A stretch of 64,000 nt of DNA from an uncultured Prolixibacteraceae bacterium (GCA_937915865.1 CALGIG010000117.1:62001-126000), one strand, 5' to 3'. Counted from the stretch's first letter, positions 11,101-19,590 are shown. Translations and numbers: made by a program. The notes: a model not told the origin generated them from the sequence alone.

Positions 11101-11597
11101 ATTATACCAGTGGTCGTTCCTTTAATAACTACTGAGGCCCCAGGAACTGGCATATTTTGCTTGTCTAAAACTTTTCCTGTTATCTCTTTTTTTTGCTCAA
11201 TAGGTAATGGTTCATTAAAAACTCCTGTTTCCGGATTCTTTTTTCCAATCACAATCTGACGATCGAATACGGCGAACGAATTTCCAGTAGTTTCCAGAAC
11301 TTTTTCAAGAATCTTCTCTACAGGTAGATTTTCGACTTTGATACTAATCTTTTGCTTCAGATCCAAAGCATTGTCATAAAAAACAAAAATAAATTCGCTT
11401 TGCTTTTCAATCTCTTGGATCAACTGTTGAATAGTAGCATTCTGCAGGTTAAGCGTTAATTTAGTATTTTGAGAATAACTAACACTAGCGCTTACCGTTG
11501 CAGCTGTTATGAGCAGCACAAACAGACATATTTTCATAGTCAGCCATAATTTTTCTAAGTACCGAAGATTCAGTACCAGAAACTTGTTTTTTTTCAT
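8154..11597 (-). CDS. SusC/RagA-family TonB-dependent transporter with STN domain
   Basis: Outer-membrane TonB-dependent importer and probable signal transducer, 1147 residues. An extended N-terminus with a hydrophobic signal (ICLFVLLITAATVSASVSYS) precedes an STN (secretin/TonB short N-terminal) domain at about 50-115 (LNLQNATIQQLIQEIEKQSE). A CarboxypepD_reg-like domain follows at about 138-215 (ITGKVLDKQNMPVPGASVVI), then a TonB-box-like EEVVAVGYG, the plug (LAGQLPGLTV, LILIDGVPR, SILKDASATAVFGVRGANGV) and a beta-barrel ending in VTVGVNLTF. The STN domain is the part that in FecA-like systems contacts the anti-sigma factor, matching the FecR/ECF genes upstream. This should be the sensor transporter of the locus. 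Confidence 0.95.
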   Translation of the reverse strand: MKKNKFLVLNLRYLEKLWLTMKICLFVLLITAATVSASVSYSQNTKLTLNLQNATIQQLIQEIEKQSEFIFVFYDNALDLKQKISIKVENLPVEKILEKVLETTGNSFAVFDRQIVIGKKNPETGVFNEPLPIEQKKEITGKVLDKQNMPVPGASVVIKGTTTGIITDANGSFKLGYSGEAKVLVFSFVGMKTQEIQIGTRTDFTVVMEEETVSLEEVVAVGYGIQKKESVTAAISTVSTKELRRSSTPNLSTALAGQLPGLTVMQTSGQPGADVANLYLRGVSTLNNSSPLILIDGVPRTGIDKLDPNEVASISILKDASATAVFGVRGANGVIIITTRRGDEGKSELNITVDKSFQQFLAHNDRIHSWDFAELRNQAFRNSNPNAKDSELPFTQYMIDKYRSGEDRVFYPDRDVYHDYFRDWAPQTRVNANFNGGGKGFTYFLNAGYIGQGGNFKTEPESFLGYDPSYKMDRYNFRGNIDYKIAANLKASLNLATYLQQTNSPQTVDLFNGDMNSMVTNMIAYTWGTPPTDPGPTTVAGYGVPENEIVAQSGQDRNTYGEINRRGYRQEYSTVLNSSLVLDWGLDFITKGLSAKGLVAFDSNASTVRQGVRSLNTYAFSVARDESQTSKYTVIRDNQDKAIRLSKSMSTYYFMNYQLSLNYARKFGRHNVTGMFLYQRDNWDKWAADLPYNVIGYVGRLTYDYDNRYLGEINFGYNGSEQFAPKNRFGAFPAFSLGWVASNEGFLKDNPVLTYFKLRASYGISGNDKLGDSRFLYQSFINMDAGEIPGLGLGKKVVQGRMGNESLQWEKSEKKNIGVDLKLFNSLSLTVDVFNEHRDQILISRSTIPVLQGVSLSNIPKVNIGIVDNHGYEAELGYQKIINNELSFNLRGNFTYNKNTVKFSDEVKYGEDYAYQYRQTGYSIGQKWGYQIDYSNGNGYINTADELANLPAYEVGGTPRLGDFKYIDVNKDGKINDRDLVPMGYPTVPRITYGLSGNLRYKNFDFAFVFSGIARSSVNYNGWGVTEFGLVGFFSKWHFNAWTPERYANNEKIQYPALGMAAGTSQKANNFFIMDRSFLRLKNLEIGYNIPKSILKPVGIENVRVYTNGNNLFTWDKLPVNTIDPEQDESLKYPLTKMVTVGVNLTF

Positions 11598-11658
11598 AAA
11601 TTTGTTACGTTTTTAAATTGCAATTAATTTATTCACAACACTTGCGATTAAAACACCG

Positions 11659-11687
11659 GACAGGTCATATTGCCATTATGACCTGTC
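11659..11687. terminator. Hairpin between fecR-like gene and susC
   Basis: GACAGGTCATA and its exact complement TATGACCTGTC form an 11-bp stem with a 7-base loop. On the plus strand it is followed by TTTTTATATTTTA; on the minus strand by CGGTGTTTTAATC, so termination of the fecR transcript would be weaker. It could partly insulate susC from the regulator transcript or act as a leader structure. The stem is seen; the role is inferred. Confidence 0.5.
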
Positions 11688-11770
11688 TTTTTATATTTTA
11701 ATCTGATTCTTAGTTAGGTTTTTCTCTTCTTTTGTCTATAGGCCTTTGTTTTAAAATTAATATTTTAAGC

Positions 11771-12964
11771 TTATTGTTTTTTACGGATCTCAATAACATC
11801 GCCATGTATTTCAACAGCAATCGGTGCAGTTGAACTGATGGCGTTGAATATATCGGCACACTTATTCTTTAAATCGAGTTTCCCAGTCAAACTCATTTTT
11901 GCCGACTCTTCATCTATAAACTTAATTTCGACATTATAGTATCTTGAAAGCTTAACAGAGATTGACTCCAGCGATTCTTTTTCACAATACATCCATCCGT
12001 CTTTCCAGGATATGTATGGAAGTACATTGGCATCATCAAGAGAAGTTAAACTTGTTTTTTTTTCATATAGCAATCGTTGGTTGGGTTTCATCACCATAAT
12101 TTTTGAATCAACTGTTGCCTGAACGCCACCTTCAACTAAAACAATTGAATTTGATTGATCTTCGGAATATGCTGATACGTTAAATTTAGTTCCCAGAACC
12201 TCTATTTTCATCTTGTCGGTCTGCACCTTAAATGGTCTGGAAGAATCATGGGCTACTTCAAGATATGCTTCTCCTTCAATAAATATTTCTCTTTCGTTTT
12301 TATTAAATACAACAGGGAAAATAGCCCGACTACCTGAATTTAAATAGAGTTTTGTTCCATCCGAAAGTACTAAGGTGGTTCTCTTTCCAAAGGGTACAAC
12401 CAATTGATTTAACTGTTCAATATCTTTTTCTCCTTCTTCTATCTTTCTTTTTAACTTTCTATCTGAATTTACAAGAATCTCACCGTTTTTCTCGTATTTA
12501 ATTTTCACATCTCTATCCTGTAATATTTCTTCGGATTTATCAGAAAAAATTAATTTAATATCGCTTTCATCAGGTTTTATTTTCGGGATTGAACTGTAAT
12601 AAGATGTAGGCTTAACTACCTTATCAGTATGCAAGTAAATAGCGCTGAATATGCCTAAAACCAAAAGGAAACTTGCTGCAGCAATCCACCTCATTCGCCA
12701 AATCCTACGTACTTTTCTTTTATAAGTCTCCGCTTCGATACGACTCCATAAACGCTTTAATGGTTCATCTCTCAGTTCCTTTTCTTCTGGAATCAAATTA
12801 TGAATAAAAGTAATAGCCTCCTCCATCTCTTTTTCACGCTGAGGATTTTGGGCGATAAACTCCTTCCAATATTTATCCTTTTCAGGAGTTGGCCTAACCA
12901 TCCAATCCTGAAATTCGACATTATGAATAAGTGCATTTGTAAATTGATTCAACTCCGGATCCAT
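11771..12964 (-). CDS. FecR-family anti-sigma factor
   Basis: Inner-membrane anti-sigma factor that should hold the ECF sigma factor encoded just upstream and release it when the STN-type SusC senses substrate. The cytoplasmic N-terminal third contains an IHNVEFQDWMVR segment; one transmembrane helix (WIAAASFLLVLGIFSAIYL) follows. The periplasmic FecR domain has VVPFGKRTTLVLSDGTKLYL, EIFIEGEAYLEVAHD and FKVQTDKMKIEVLGTKFNV. The C-terminal LTGKLDLKNKCADIFNAIS is the DUF4974/STN-like tail usual in Bacteroidota FecR proteins. I prefer the ATG at 12964 (MDPELNQF); a GTG at 13012 would add 16 residues. Confidence 0.92.
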   Translation of the reverse strand: MDPELNQFTNALIHNVEFQDWMVRPTPEKDKYWKEFIAQNPQREKEMEEAITFIHNLIPEEKELRDEPLKRLWSRIEAETYKRKVRRIWRMRWIAAASFLLVLGIFSAIYLHTDKVVKPTSYYSSIPKIKPDESDIKLIFSDKSEEILQDRDVKIKYEKNGEILVNSDRKLKRKIEEGEKDIEQLNQLVVPFGKRTTLVLSDGTKLYLNSGSRAIFPVVFNKNEREIFIEGEAYLEVAHDSSRPFKVQTDKMKIEVLGTKFNVSAYSEDQSNSIVLVEGGVQATVDSKIMVMKPNQRLLYEKKTSLTSLDDANVLPYISWKDGWMYCEKESLESISVKLSRYYNVEIKFIDEESAKMSLTGKLDLKNKCADIFNAISSTAPIAVEIHGDVIEIRKKQ

Positions 12965-13129
12965 GGATCTGTATTTTTTATTATAAGCAAGCAAGTACAA
13001 TTTTGTACTCACTAAATTCCATGTTTTTTAAAGGAATTTTTAAATAAAACCACAGAATTAGCATTTCTCGGTTGAATATGATTTGGGAAAGGTAGTAATG
13101 ACTCTTCATCATTAGTACGAAATAGAAAA

Positions 13130-13726
13130 TTAGCTGTCAATCTTTCTCACAAAGAGTAAAAGATAGATCAGTTCTTCATTACCATTTTCTCTCAGTTTTT
13201 CAATACCCCGAAAAATAAGGTTACGAGCTGACTGATAATTCACCTGGAGTACGTCACTTAATTCTTCATAACTCAGCCCTTTTACAAATCTAAGATAAAT
13301 TGCCTCTTGCTGTCTGCTGCTTAACTTATTCATAGACTTTTCCAACCAACTAATTTTCGAAGACTTTTCATCATCATCAATCTCTGTACTTGAATATAAA
13401 GTATAAGAAAAACAGGAACTGTCGTCATCCAGAGAAACAAATCGTCCTTTGTCCTTTAGATTTCTGAAAAGTTTACGTCTAAAAGAAACAATGAGATAAA
13501 GTTTTATATTATTAGTAGAATTTATATTTGTTCTATAATTATATAAATCAATAAATACATCGTGAATACAATCGAGAATTAGCTCTTCATTTTTTGTAAA
13601 ATGCCTGCCAAATTTAAATAACAATTGGATATGATTATCATAAATGGTCTTAAAAGCCAATTTCTCGCCAGAAAGGAATTCGTTCCAAAGTTCTGAGTCA
13701 GATTTTTCTTGGATTACCTTTACCAT
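13130..13726 (-). CDS. ECF RNA polymerase sigma factor (FecI/RpoE-like)
   Basis: Cytoplasmic extracytoplasmic-function sigma factor, 198 residues. Region 2 lies at about 15-95 (LWNEFLSGEKLAFKTIYDNH, EELILDCIHDVFIDLYNYR). Region 4 lies at about 130-190 (MNKLSSRQQEAIYLRFVKGL, YEELSDVLQVNYQSARNLIF), a helix-turn-helix that reads the -35 element. It is followed by the FecR gene after about 165 bp and then the STN-type SusC, the classic order for substrate-induced control of a SusCD locus. The 165-bp gap before fecR has no other gene. A Bacteroidota-type promoter lies about 50 bp upstream. Confidence 0.93.
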   Translation of the reverse strand: MVKVIQEKSDSELWNEFLSGEKLAFKTIYDNHIQLLFKFGRHFTKNEELILDCIHDVFIDLYNYRTNINSTNNIKLYLIVSFRRKLFRNLKDKGRFVSLDDDSSCFSYTLYSSTEIDDDEKSSKISWLEKSMNKLSSRQQEAIYLRFVKGLSYEELSDVLQVNYQSARNLIFRGIEKLRENGNEELIYLLLFVRKIDS

Positions 13727-13774
13727 ACAAGTACTCTATTGCCTAAGATCTCTTTTCTATTAGAGAAACCCAGT

Positions 13775-13782
13775 CAAAAGTA
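13775..13782 (-). promoter_or_regulatory. -7 promoter element of the ECF sigma gene
   Basis: On the minus strand the bases read TACTTTTG, matching the Bacteroidota -7 consensus TAnnTTTG, 49 bp before the sigma-factor ATG. No clean -33 TTTG lies at the usual distance, so the assignment is moderate. Confidence 0.45.
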
Positions 13783-13968
13783 ACAAATAAATGATATTTG
13801 TTATATGATGGTATAATCAAATAAAGAATCACATACCAGATTTTCGCATTTTTAAATTTCAATTTCAACGAAGGATAGTTCTCATATTCTTTTCAATATT
13901 TCCAAAGCCTCAGTTAATAAAGAGATTCTGCATCTGGTGTCAGTTTAGTAGTTATGTAGAAATCCACT

Positions 13969-14174
13969 TCAGATAATTTGTATTTCTTCTTTCTCAACCA
14001 AGCCATTCCTGATTTTGAATGACTTAATGTCAGGAGCTTCACCAGCCAGTGAAACATTACATAGCTGATATTTGGATCGAAGGCCAACCTAATGTCTTCA
14101 ACCGAAGGATACGCCGGAGTGGCTGGATGACTGTGATAATTAGCCAGAATTTCCAAACCGGAGGGTATAGTTCG
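13969..14174 (-). pseudogene. Decayed JAMM/Mov34 (M67-type) metallopeptidase remnant
   Basis: The minus strand encodes SGLEILANYHSHPATPAYPS followed by VED, a perfect JAMM zinc motif (HxH, seven residues, SxxD), then IRLAFDPNISYV. After that the natural continuation VSLAGEAPDIKSFKIRNG, ending in KEEIQII and a stop at 13969-13971, is read in another frame, so one base has been lost near 14058-14062. Upstream, in-frame stops follow within about 10 codons and the N-terminal half with the conserved Glu is absent. In bacteria such proteins are desampylase/deubiquitinase-like peptidases, often in cysteine or sulfur-carrier metabolism. This copy cannot be functional as written. Confidence 0.8.
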
Positions 14175-14390
14175 AACCTAAAAAACCTATTAGATTTTGC
14201 CATTAAAATCTGCCAGAATCCCTTTGTTTTGTAGGAATCCAGTGATTTCAGCAGTAAAAGGGTATTTCAGAATTTGTTATTTCCAGATGGGATCTAATAC
14301 AATCAGGAATTAGACATAGTCCGAACCTCAAGAATTAATACTTTTTTTCTATCCAATTCCCTAAATATCAAGCACTTTATAGAATAAAAG

Positions 14391-14428
14391 AAGAGGGGAT
14401 TTTATCAAAATTGATAAAATCCCCTCTT
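14391..14428 (-). terminator. Terminator of tRNA-Arg
   Basis: An 18-bp perfect inverted repeat (AAGAGGGGATTTTATCAA and its complement) with only AA between the arms lies directly downstream of the minus-strand tRNA. On the minus strand it is followed by CTTTTATTC, a weak T-tract. The stem is unusually long and may work in both directions. Confidence 0.7.
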
Positions 14429-14431
14429 TAG

Positions 14432-14505
14432 TATCCCGGCGGGGATTCGAACCCAGGACCTACGGCTTAGAAGGCCGTTGCTCTATCCAGCTGAGCTACC
14501 GAGAC
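14432..14505 (-). tRNA. tRNA-Arg (anticodon TCT)
   Basis: The minus strand folds as a cloverleaf. The acceptor arm GTCTCGG pairs with CCGGGAT (two G-U pairs), and the D arm contains AGCTCAGCTGGATAGAGC. The anticodon stem is ACGGC/GCCGT around CTTCTAA, giving anticodon TCT. The T loop is TTCGAAT. The CCA end is not encoded. One U-C mismatch is seen in the T stem. Confidence 0.95.
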
Positions 14506-14522
14506 ATCCTTTTTTGCGGTTG

Positions 14523-14530
14523 CAAAGATA
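14523..14530 (-). promoter_or_regulatory. -7 promoter element of tRNA-Arg
   Basis: The minus strand reads TATCTTTG, an exact TAnnTTTG, 17 bp upstream of the mature tRNA 5' end. This is nearly the same spacing as the TATATTTG box ahead of tRNA-His at 27581, which supports both calls. Confidence 0.6.
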
Positions 14531-14614
14531 TAAAATTTAAGCTAAGCTGAACCTCCTCCAGCTAAAAAAGGTATTTGTTTCTGCAAAAGTATCTCATTAT
14601 CAAAATTTGGCACA

Positions 14615-15649
14615 TCAAATAAGCTCGATGTTATTTTCTTTACATAAAAGCTTCATCTCATCAGGCCAAATACTCGACTGTATTTCACCGATATGGGCTT
14701 TACGGAGGAAATACATACATAAACGCGACTGACCAATCCCCCCTCCAATTGATAGAGGTAATTCGCCGTTCAATAATCGTTTGTGCCAATACATATCTCT
14801 TCGGCCTTCATTTCCTGTAATTGCGAGTTGCTTTAAAAGCGCATCTTTGTCAACGCGAATACCCATCGACGATAATTCAAGTGAAGTCTCCATTACTGGG
14901 TTCCAAACCAATATATCGCCATTAATACCCTTATGGTTACCTCCTGTGGGCGTTGTCCAGTCGTCGTAATCTGGTGCACGTCCGTCATGCTTTTCTCCTC
15001 CGGGCAATTCCCCGCCAATGCCAATTATAAACACAGCTCCATACATTTTGGCGGCCTCGTGCTCACGTTCTTTCGGCGATAAATCAGGGTAAAGCTCTTC
15101 CAGTTCTTCTGAATGGATGAAGGTTATTTCTTCGGGCAATATGGGCTGTATCTGCGGAAAATTCTCAGTAACAATAAATTCGGTGCGAAGAAGTACAGAA
15201 TATATTTTCCGGACAATCTTTTTCAGGAAATCGAGATTACGTTCTTCTTCCGAAATTACACGCTCCCAATCCCATTGGTCAACATAAAGCGAATGAATAT
15301 TCGACAGCTCCTCATCCGGGCGAATCGCATTCATATCGGTATATAAACCATAGCCATGACTAATTTTCAAATCGGCCAGGGTCATTCGCTTCCATTTGGC
15401 CAACGAATGAACTACTTCAGCTTTCTTATCGCCAAGTTCTTTCACCGGGAAAGTCACCGGGCGCTCTATTCCATTTAGGTCGTCGTTTATGCCGGTTCCT
15501 TTCATTACAAATAACGGAGCTGTTACCCGACGTAAACGCAACTCGGCCGCAAGGTTTTGCTGAAAACTGTCTTTAACCAGTTTGATCGCCTTTTCTGTCT
15601 GATTTACATCGAGTAAAGGCTGATAATTTTGGGGAATAAATAGTTTCAT
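14615..15649 (-). CDS. asnA: Aspartate-ammonia ligase
   Basis: Cytosolic ammonia-dependent asparagine synthetase: Asp + NH3 + ATP gives Asn + AMP + PPi. The 344-residue length is normal for the family. The N-terminus FIPQNYQPLLDVNQTEKAI and the blocks LFVMKGTGINDDLNGIERPV, VVHSLAKWKRMTLADLKI, LYTDMNAIRPDE, YVDQWDWERVI and LPLSIGGGIGQSRLCMYFL are hallmark AsnA sequences related to class II aminoacyl-tRNA synthetases. It stands alone between tRNA-Arg and a divergent MFS gene. A -7 box lies 63 bp upstream. Confidence 0.97.
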   Translation of the reverse strand: MKLFIPQNYQPLLDVNQTEKAIKLVKDSFQQNLAAELRLRRVTAPLFVMKGTGINDDLNGIERPVTFPVKELGDKKAEVVHSLAKWKRMTLADLKISHGYGLYTDMNAIRPDEELSNIHSLYVDQWDWERVISEEERNLDFLKKIVRKIYSVLLRTEFIVTENFPQIQPILPEEITFIHSEELEELYPDLSPKEREHEAAKMYGAVFIIGIGGELPGGEKHDGRAPDYDDWTTPTGGNHKGINGDILVWNPVMETSLELSSMGIRVDKDALLKQLAITGNEGRRDMYWHKRLLNGELPLSIGGGIGQSRLCMYFLRKAHIGEIQSSIWPDEMKLLCKENNIELI

Positions 15650-15711
15650 CAGATTCGTACTTTAATTTAATTTTAAATACCAGATTTCAGTCTCTGGGTT
15701 AATATTTGTCA

Positions 15712-15719
15712 CAAAAATA
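15712..15719 (-). promoter_or_regulatory. -7 promoter element of asnA
   Basis: The minus strand reads TATTTTTG, matching TAnnTTTG, 63 bp upstream of the asnA start codon. No regulator site is evident. Confidence 0.45.
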
Positions 15720-15900
15720 GCATCATTCCTATATTTTAGAAGAAAATTTAAAACTTTTACTGAATATTTATTCGCTTTTAATCGTTTTTGCTAATTTTTC
15801 ATCGCGAACATCAAACTAAACAATATATCGACCGATAAAATTGCATTTGAGTTTACTAACCCAAAATCAGGAATAACTACTTTTACGCAAAACTTACGTA

Positions 15901-17061
15901 TTGAAAAACCTCCCTCGGAATACCATTCAGTTATACCTGGTGAAAATTGCCAAGTGGTTCAATTTGGTGATGCCTATCGTGGTACTTTTTTACCAGGAAA
16001 ACGGGATGACCATGTCGCAGATTTTTATTCTGAAGTCTGTTTATTCGGTGGCAATGGTTGCAACCGAGTTACCTTCAGGATATTTGGCCGATGTTTGGGG
16101 TTGCCGGAAAACCATTATCTGGGGTTCGGTATTGGGGGCATTGGGAATGCTGATTTATAGCTTATCGGCGAGTTTTTACAGTTTTGTTTTTGCCGAGATT
16201 GTCCTTGGTATTGGGTTTAGTTTTGTTTCTGGCGCCGACTCGGCCATTTTATACGATTCGCTTAAGGGTGAAAACCGCGAAAACGAATATATCAAATATG
16301 AAGGGAGCATAACGTCAGCCGGAAACTTTGCTGAAGCGCTGGCGGGAGTTGCAGGCGGCTTATTGGCTACTTTTAGCCTGAGAACACCTTATTATTTCCA
16401 ATTTTTTGTAGCCTGCATTGGTATTCCCGCGGCCATTATGCTGAAGGAACCTGAACATATTCTTGAACGGGTTCGCCTAAACATGGGACAAATTATTTCA
16501 ATAGTTAAACAAACCTATTTGCAAGCAGAGATGCGCGCTGCCATTATGATTTCGTCGTTTACAGGCGCGGCAACACTCACTTATGCCTGGTTTGTTCAGC
16601 CCTATTTCCAGGAAGCTAAAGTTCCCGTTTCGGTCTTCGGAATCCTATGGACGTTATTGAATCTTTCGGCAGGCATTGTTGCTATGTTTTCGTACCGTAT
16701 CGAGCGGCGGTTCGGTCAAAAATTCAGCCTTATTTCAATTGTTGTCCTGCTTTCGCTTGGCTTCATCTTATCGGCGTTCGAAATTAGTTACGCCGGAATA
16801 GCTATTATATTTGGATTTTACATCGTTCGTGGACTTGCTACCCCAGTTCTGAAAGACTACATTAATCAATATACCGATTCGAAAGTTCGTGCAACTATTC
16901 TTTCGGTTCGCAACCTCGAAATTCGGATTATTTTTGCTGCTATTGGCCCCGTTTTAGGCTTTTTAACCGACCGATTCAGTCTAAGTACCGCCTTGATTGT
17001 TTGTGGAATTACCTATTTTGTAGCTGCTTCGCTTAGTATTTTACCATTCCTGAAGAAATAA
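15901..17061 (+). CDS. MFS transporter
   Basis: Inner-membrane major facilitator superfamily permease, 386 residues with about 12 hydrophobic segments. Between helices 2 and 3 is the MFS motif-A-like ATELPSGYLADVWGCRKTII. Other membrane stretches include IGFSFVSGADSAILYDSL and GPVLGFLTDRFSLSTALIV. The start is a TTG at 15901 (KNLPRNTIQLYLVKIAKWFN); no ATG fits better. The family around SGADSAILYDSL is usually annotated as uncharacterised MFS or drug efflux, and I cannot name a substrate. It is convergent with the AsmA-like gene, leaving only 8 bp between stops. Confidence 0.85.
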   Translation: MKNLPRNTIQLYLVKIAKWFNLVMPIVVLFYQENGMTMSQIFILKSVYSVAMVATELPSGYLADVWGCRKTIIWGSVLGALGMLIYSLSASFYSFVFAEIVLGIGFSFVSGADSAILYDSLKGENRENEYIKYEGSITSAGNFAEALAGVAGGLLATFSLRTPYYFQFFVACIGIPAAIMLKEPEHILERVRLNMGQIISIVKQTYLQAEMRAAIMISSFTGAATLTYAWFVQPYFQEAKVPVSVFGILWTLLNLSAGIVAMFSYRIERRFGQKFSLISIVVLLSLGFILSAFEISYAGIAIIFGFYIVRGLATPVLKDYINQYTDSKVRATILSVRNLEIRIIFAAIGPVLGFLTDRFSLSTALIVCGITYFVAASLSILPFLKK

Positions 17062-17069
17062 TTACCATT

Positions 17070-19589
17070 TTACTTGAACAGCTTTTTAAGCTCGTTTCCT
17101 AACTTTTTAACCGATTCTTTTATATCGTCAACCGAAGCTTTTTTTACCTGCTGTTCTATTTGCGCCCTGGCTTTACTCAAATCAAGCGAAACGGTAGGTT
17201 TTGTAACCGGGCCTTTCAGAATAACTGATGCGTCAATCATCTTAATATTTTGAGAACCAGGCAAAATATCCAATCCTTTATTAATATCAGCTCCTAAATC
17301 TTCGCGATTGACCAAAAAATCGAGGTTTAAATTAATCTCGCGCGAAGCCGAAAGCGAACCATAAATTGTTGCTTGCTGATCGGCAACTGTGGTTTTAAAT
17401 GGATTCAGGTTCAATTGCCCATCCTCAAACTGAAATTTGGCCGTAAAATCGTCAATTTTTACATTCTTCAGCTTTTCCTTCTTAATAATTCCACGAATCT
17501 GATCAAACAAAGGCGAATCAACAATCATCAGGTTTTGACCGTTAAACAAACCATTGCCATTTAAGCTGGTTGGTACTATATTCATTTTCTCATTCAAAAT
17601 TCCCCAAAGCCCAAATTGTGTCGAAAATTTCCCTTGGCTCCTTGCTGCAACAGGTAAATAGTGTCTGAACGTGCTTAGCGATTGATAAGCCGTAGGAATA
17701 TCCATATTTTGGATATCAATTTTAAAATCGAACGCTGGCTTATTTTCTTTATTGCCAATATATGAGCCATTTACAGCCAGCTTTCCCTGCAACATTTCCA
17801 TCGACAAATTGGTCAGATCAATCCGCTGATCTTTTACCTTTACCTGTCCAACGATATGATTAACCTGCATTTTATCGTAAACAGCCTTTTGAATAGCCGA
17901 TTGAAAAACCAAATCAAGGTTTTTGGGAACCTGGAATGCAGTAATAGAATCAGGCAAACTGGGGCTATTGGGTGATTTAACCTGAACTTTTGAATCAGAG
18001 CCCGCTTTTTCCGGCTTTTGAATATTCATCAGTTCCGTAAAATTCATAAAATCCGATTGCAGACTAAAACTACCTTTAAGTATTCCGTTTTTGAACATAT
18101 AAGCCAAATAATCAGCCACATCGCCTTTTAGAGCCATATCGCTTTGCCCAATCTTCAGATTAAGCTGATCGACAATAATTTGCTTTGTGTTCGCTTTCAC
18201 CTTCCCGCTTGATATTTCAACCGGTTGAGTAAGTTGTTTACTTTGTATCTTGAAATTCAACAGACTAGCTTCTCCATTTGATTTAAACTTTTCGTATTCC
18301 TGTTTTTCGATTGATGACATTCGTCCACTCATGTTCATCGAGGCCTTCAAAATGCCAGTAATATCCAGACTGTCAACAGGAATCGCCTGTTTTACTGAAG
18401 CAAAATCAATCGTTCCGGCAAACGAAGCATCAATGTCCGGATCAGTCATTGGTTCAGTAACCTGTAAGCGTACATCAACCGGATTATTGCGTACAGAAGC
18501 ATGTGCCTTTTCAACATTCACCTTCAGCAAATTCAGATCGCCTTCGGGTTTCGAAATTTGTGCCGAAAGCTGAATATCCTGGACACTTTCGGGCAAACCC
18601 TGGTACTTAAAACTCCCGTTTTCAGCCGAAAGAATAATGTCGATTGCCGGATAAATTTCGTTGTAATATAAACCCTTTACCTTTCCATTAAATTCGGCAT
18701 TCCCTTTTATTTCAGCCTTTTCAATGTATTTCTGATACGACTCGGGAATCAACGAAAGAATGGTTGCAAAATCACTTTTTTCACTCTTGAAACCTAAGTC
18801 GAAAAACATGCTATCGTTGGGCACCGCAAAAGTTCCACTCAGCACCAAAGGCAGGTTGTTTATCCAAAGCTTACCTTTTTCGAAAGCAAAATTCATTTTA
18901 TCGAAATCCGCTGTCAGCAAACTCTCGGCCTTTAGCCTGGTTTTCGAGATGTATTTTACCGAATCGTATTCGAAAATAAACTCATTGGCTTCGCCTTTCA
19001 AATCAAAGCTGGTTGTTGCCCCTTCTACCCTACCCGACGAACGGATGCTGGTGCTTTTCAGCCATAAATTCATTGGCATAGCTAAATCAGTGTATTTCAG
19101 GCTCATATTTTCAAGCTGAATATCATTCAATTTCATCGTAAGATCGCTCGAAGAAGCCGAAGAAGGACCATTTTCAACAGCTTTTCCAGTTGTAGCTTTA
19201 GTAACGTCCCAGTTCACCTTTCCGGTCTTATCCGAAATCAGGTTAATCTTTGGAGCCTTGATTATCAGGCTATTCAATTCGATCCCCTTGCTGCTTATCA
19301 TTTGGGTAATCGAAATGTCAGTAGAAATCGATTCAGCACAAAACAATGTATCGGAAGCAAATTCGCCCGCTCCAACCAAACTCAGTCCGCGAATCTCCAT
19401 TTCTACTTTCGGGAAATGCGAAAATACCGACAAACTAAATTCCCGGAAATCGATCTTAGCATTAAGCTGGTTGTTGAGTGTAGTTTTCACTTTCGTGAGC
19501 AGCTTGTCCTTAAAAACTAACGGTAAAGCAGCTAAAATTGCAACAACCAAAATAAAAACACCGGCTAGAATGCTAATTTTTCGTTTCAT
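17070..19589 (-). CDS. AsmA-like envelope protein
   Basis: Large membrane-anchored periplasmic protein, 839 residues, of the AsmA family, which shares the repeating-beta-groove fold with lipid-transport proteins of the envelope. One N-terminal transmembrane helix (ILAGVFILVVAILAALPLVF) is followed by the AsmA N-terminal signature KVKTTLNNQLNAKIDFREFSL and VEMEIRGLSLVG. The C-terminal AsmA_2-like part has GNGLFNGQNLMIVDSPLFDQ, FKTTVADQQATIYGSLSASR and VILKGPVTKPTVSLDLSKA. Its stop and the cinA start lie on the same strand with cinA upstream, and only 1 bp separates the two genes. A role in phospholipid trafficking is inferred from the family. Confidence 0.88.
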   Translation of the reverse strand: MKRKISILAGVFILVVAILAALPLVFKDKLLTKVKTTLNNQLNAKIDFREFSLSVFSHFPKVEMEIRGLSLVGAGEFASDTLFCAESISTDISITQMISSKGIELNSLIIKAPKINLISDKTGKVNWDVTKATTGKAVENGPSSASSSDLTMKLNDIQLENMSLKYTDLAMPMNLWLKSTSIRSSGRVEGATTSFDLKGEANEFIFEYDSVKYISKTRLKAESLLTADFDKMNFAFEKGKLWINNLPLVLSGTFAVPNDSMFFDLGFKSEKSDFATILSLIPESYQKYIEKAEIKGNAEFNGKVKGLYYNEIYPAIDIILSAENGSFKYQGLPESVQDIQLSAQISKPEGDLNLLKVNVEKAHASVRNNPVDVRLQVTEPMTDPDIDASFAGTIDFASVKQAIPVDSLDITGILKASMNMSGRMSSIEKQEYEKFKSNGEASLLNFKIQSKQLTQPVEISSGKVKANTKQIIVDQLNLKIGQSDMALKGDVADYLAYMFKNGILKGSFSLQSDFMNFTELMNIQKPEKAGSDSKVQVKSPNSPSLPDSITAFQVPKNLDLVFQSAIQKAVYDKMQVNHIVGQVKVKDQRIDLTNLSMEMLQGKLAVNGSYIGNKENKPAFDFKIDIQNMDIPTAYQSLSTFRHYLPVAARSQGKFSTQFGLWGILNEKMNIVPTSLNGNGLFNGQNLMIVDSPLFDQIRGIIKKEKLKNVKIDDFTAKFQFEDGQLNLNPFKTTVADQQATIYGSLSASREINLNLDFLVNREDLGADINKGLDILPGSQNIKMIDASVILKGPVTKPTVSLDLSKARAQIEQQVKKASVDDIKESVKKLGNELKKLFK

Positions 19590-19590
19590 A

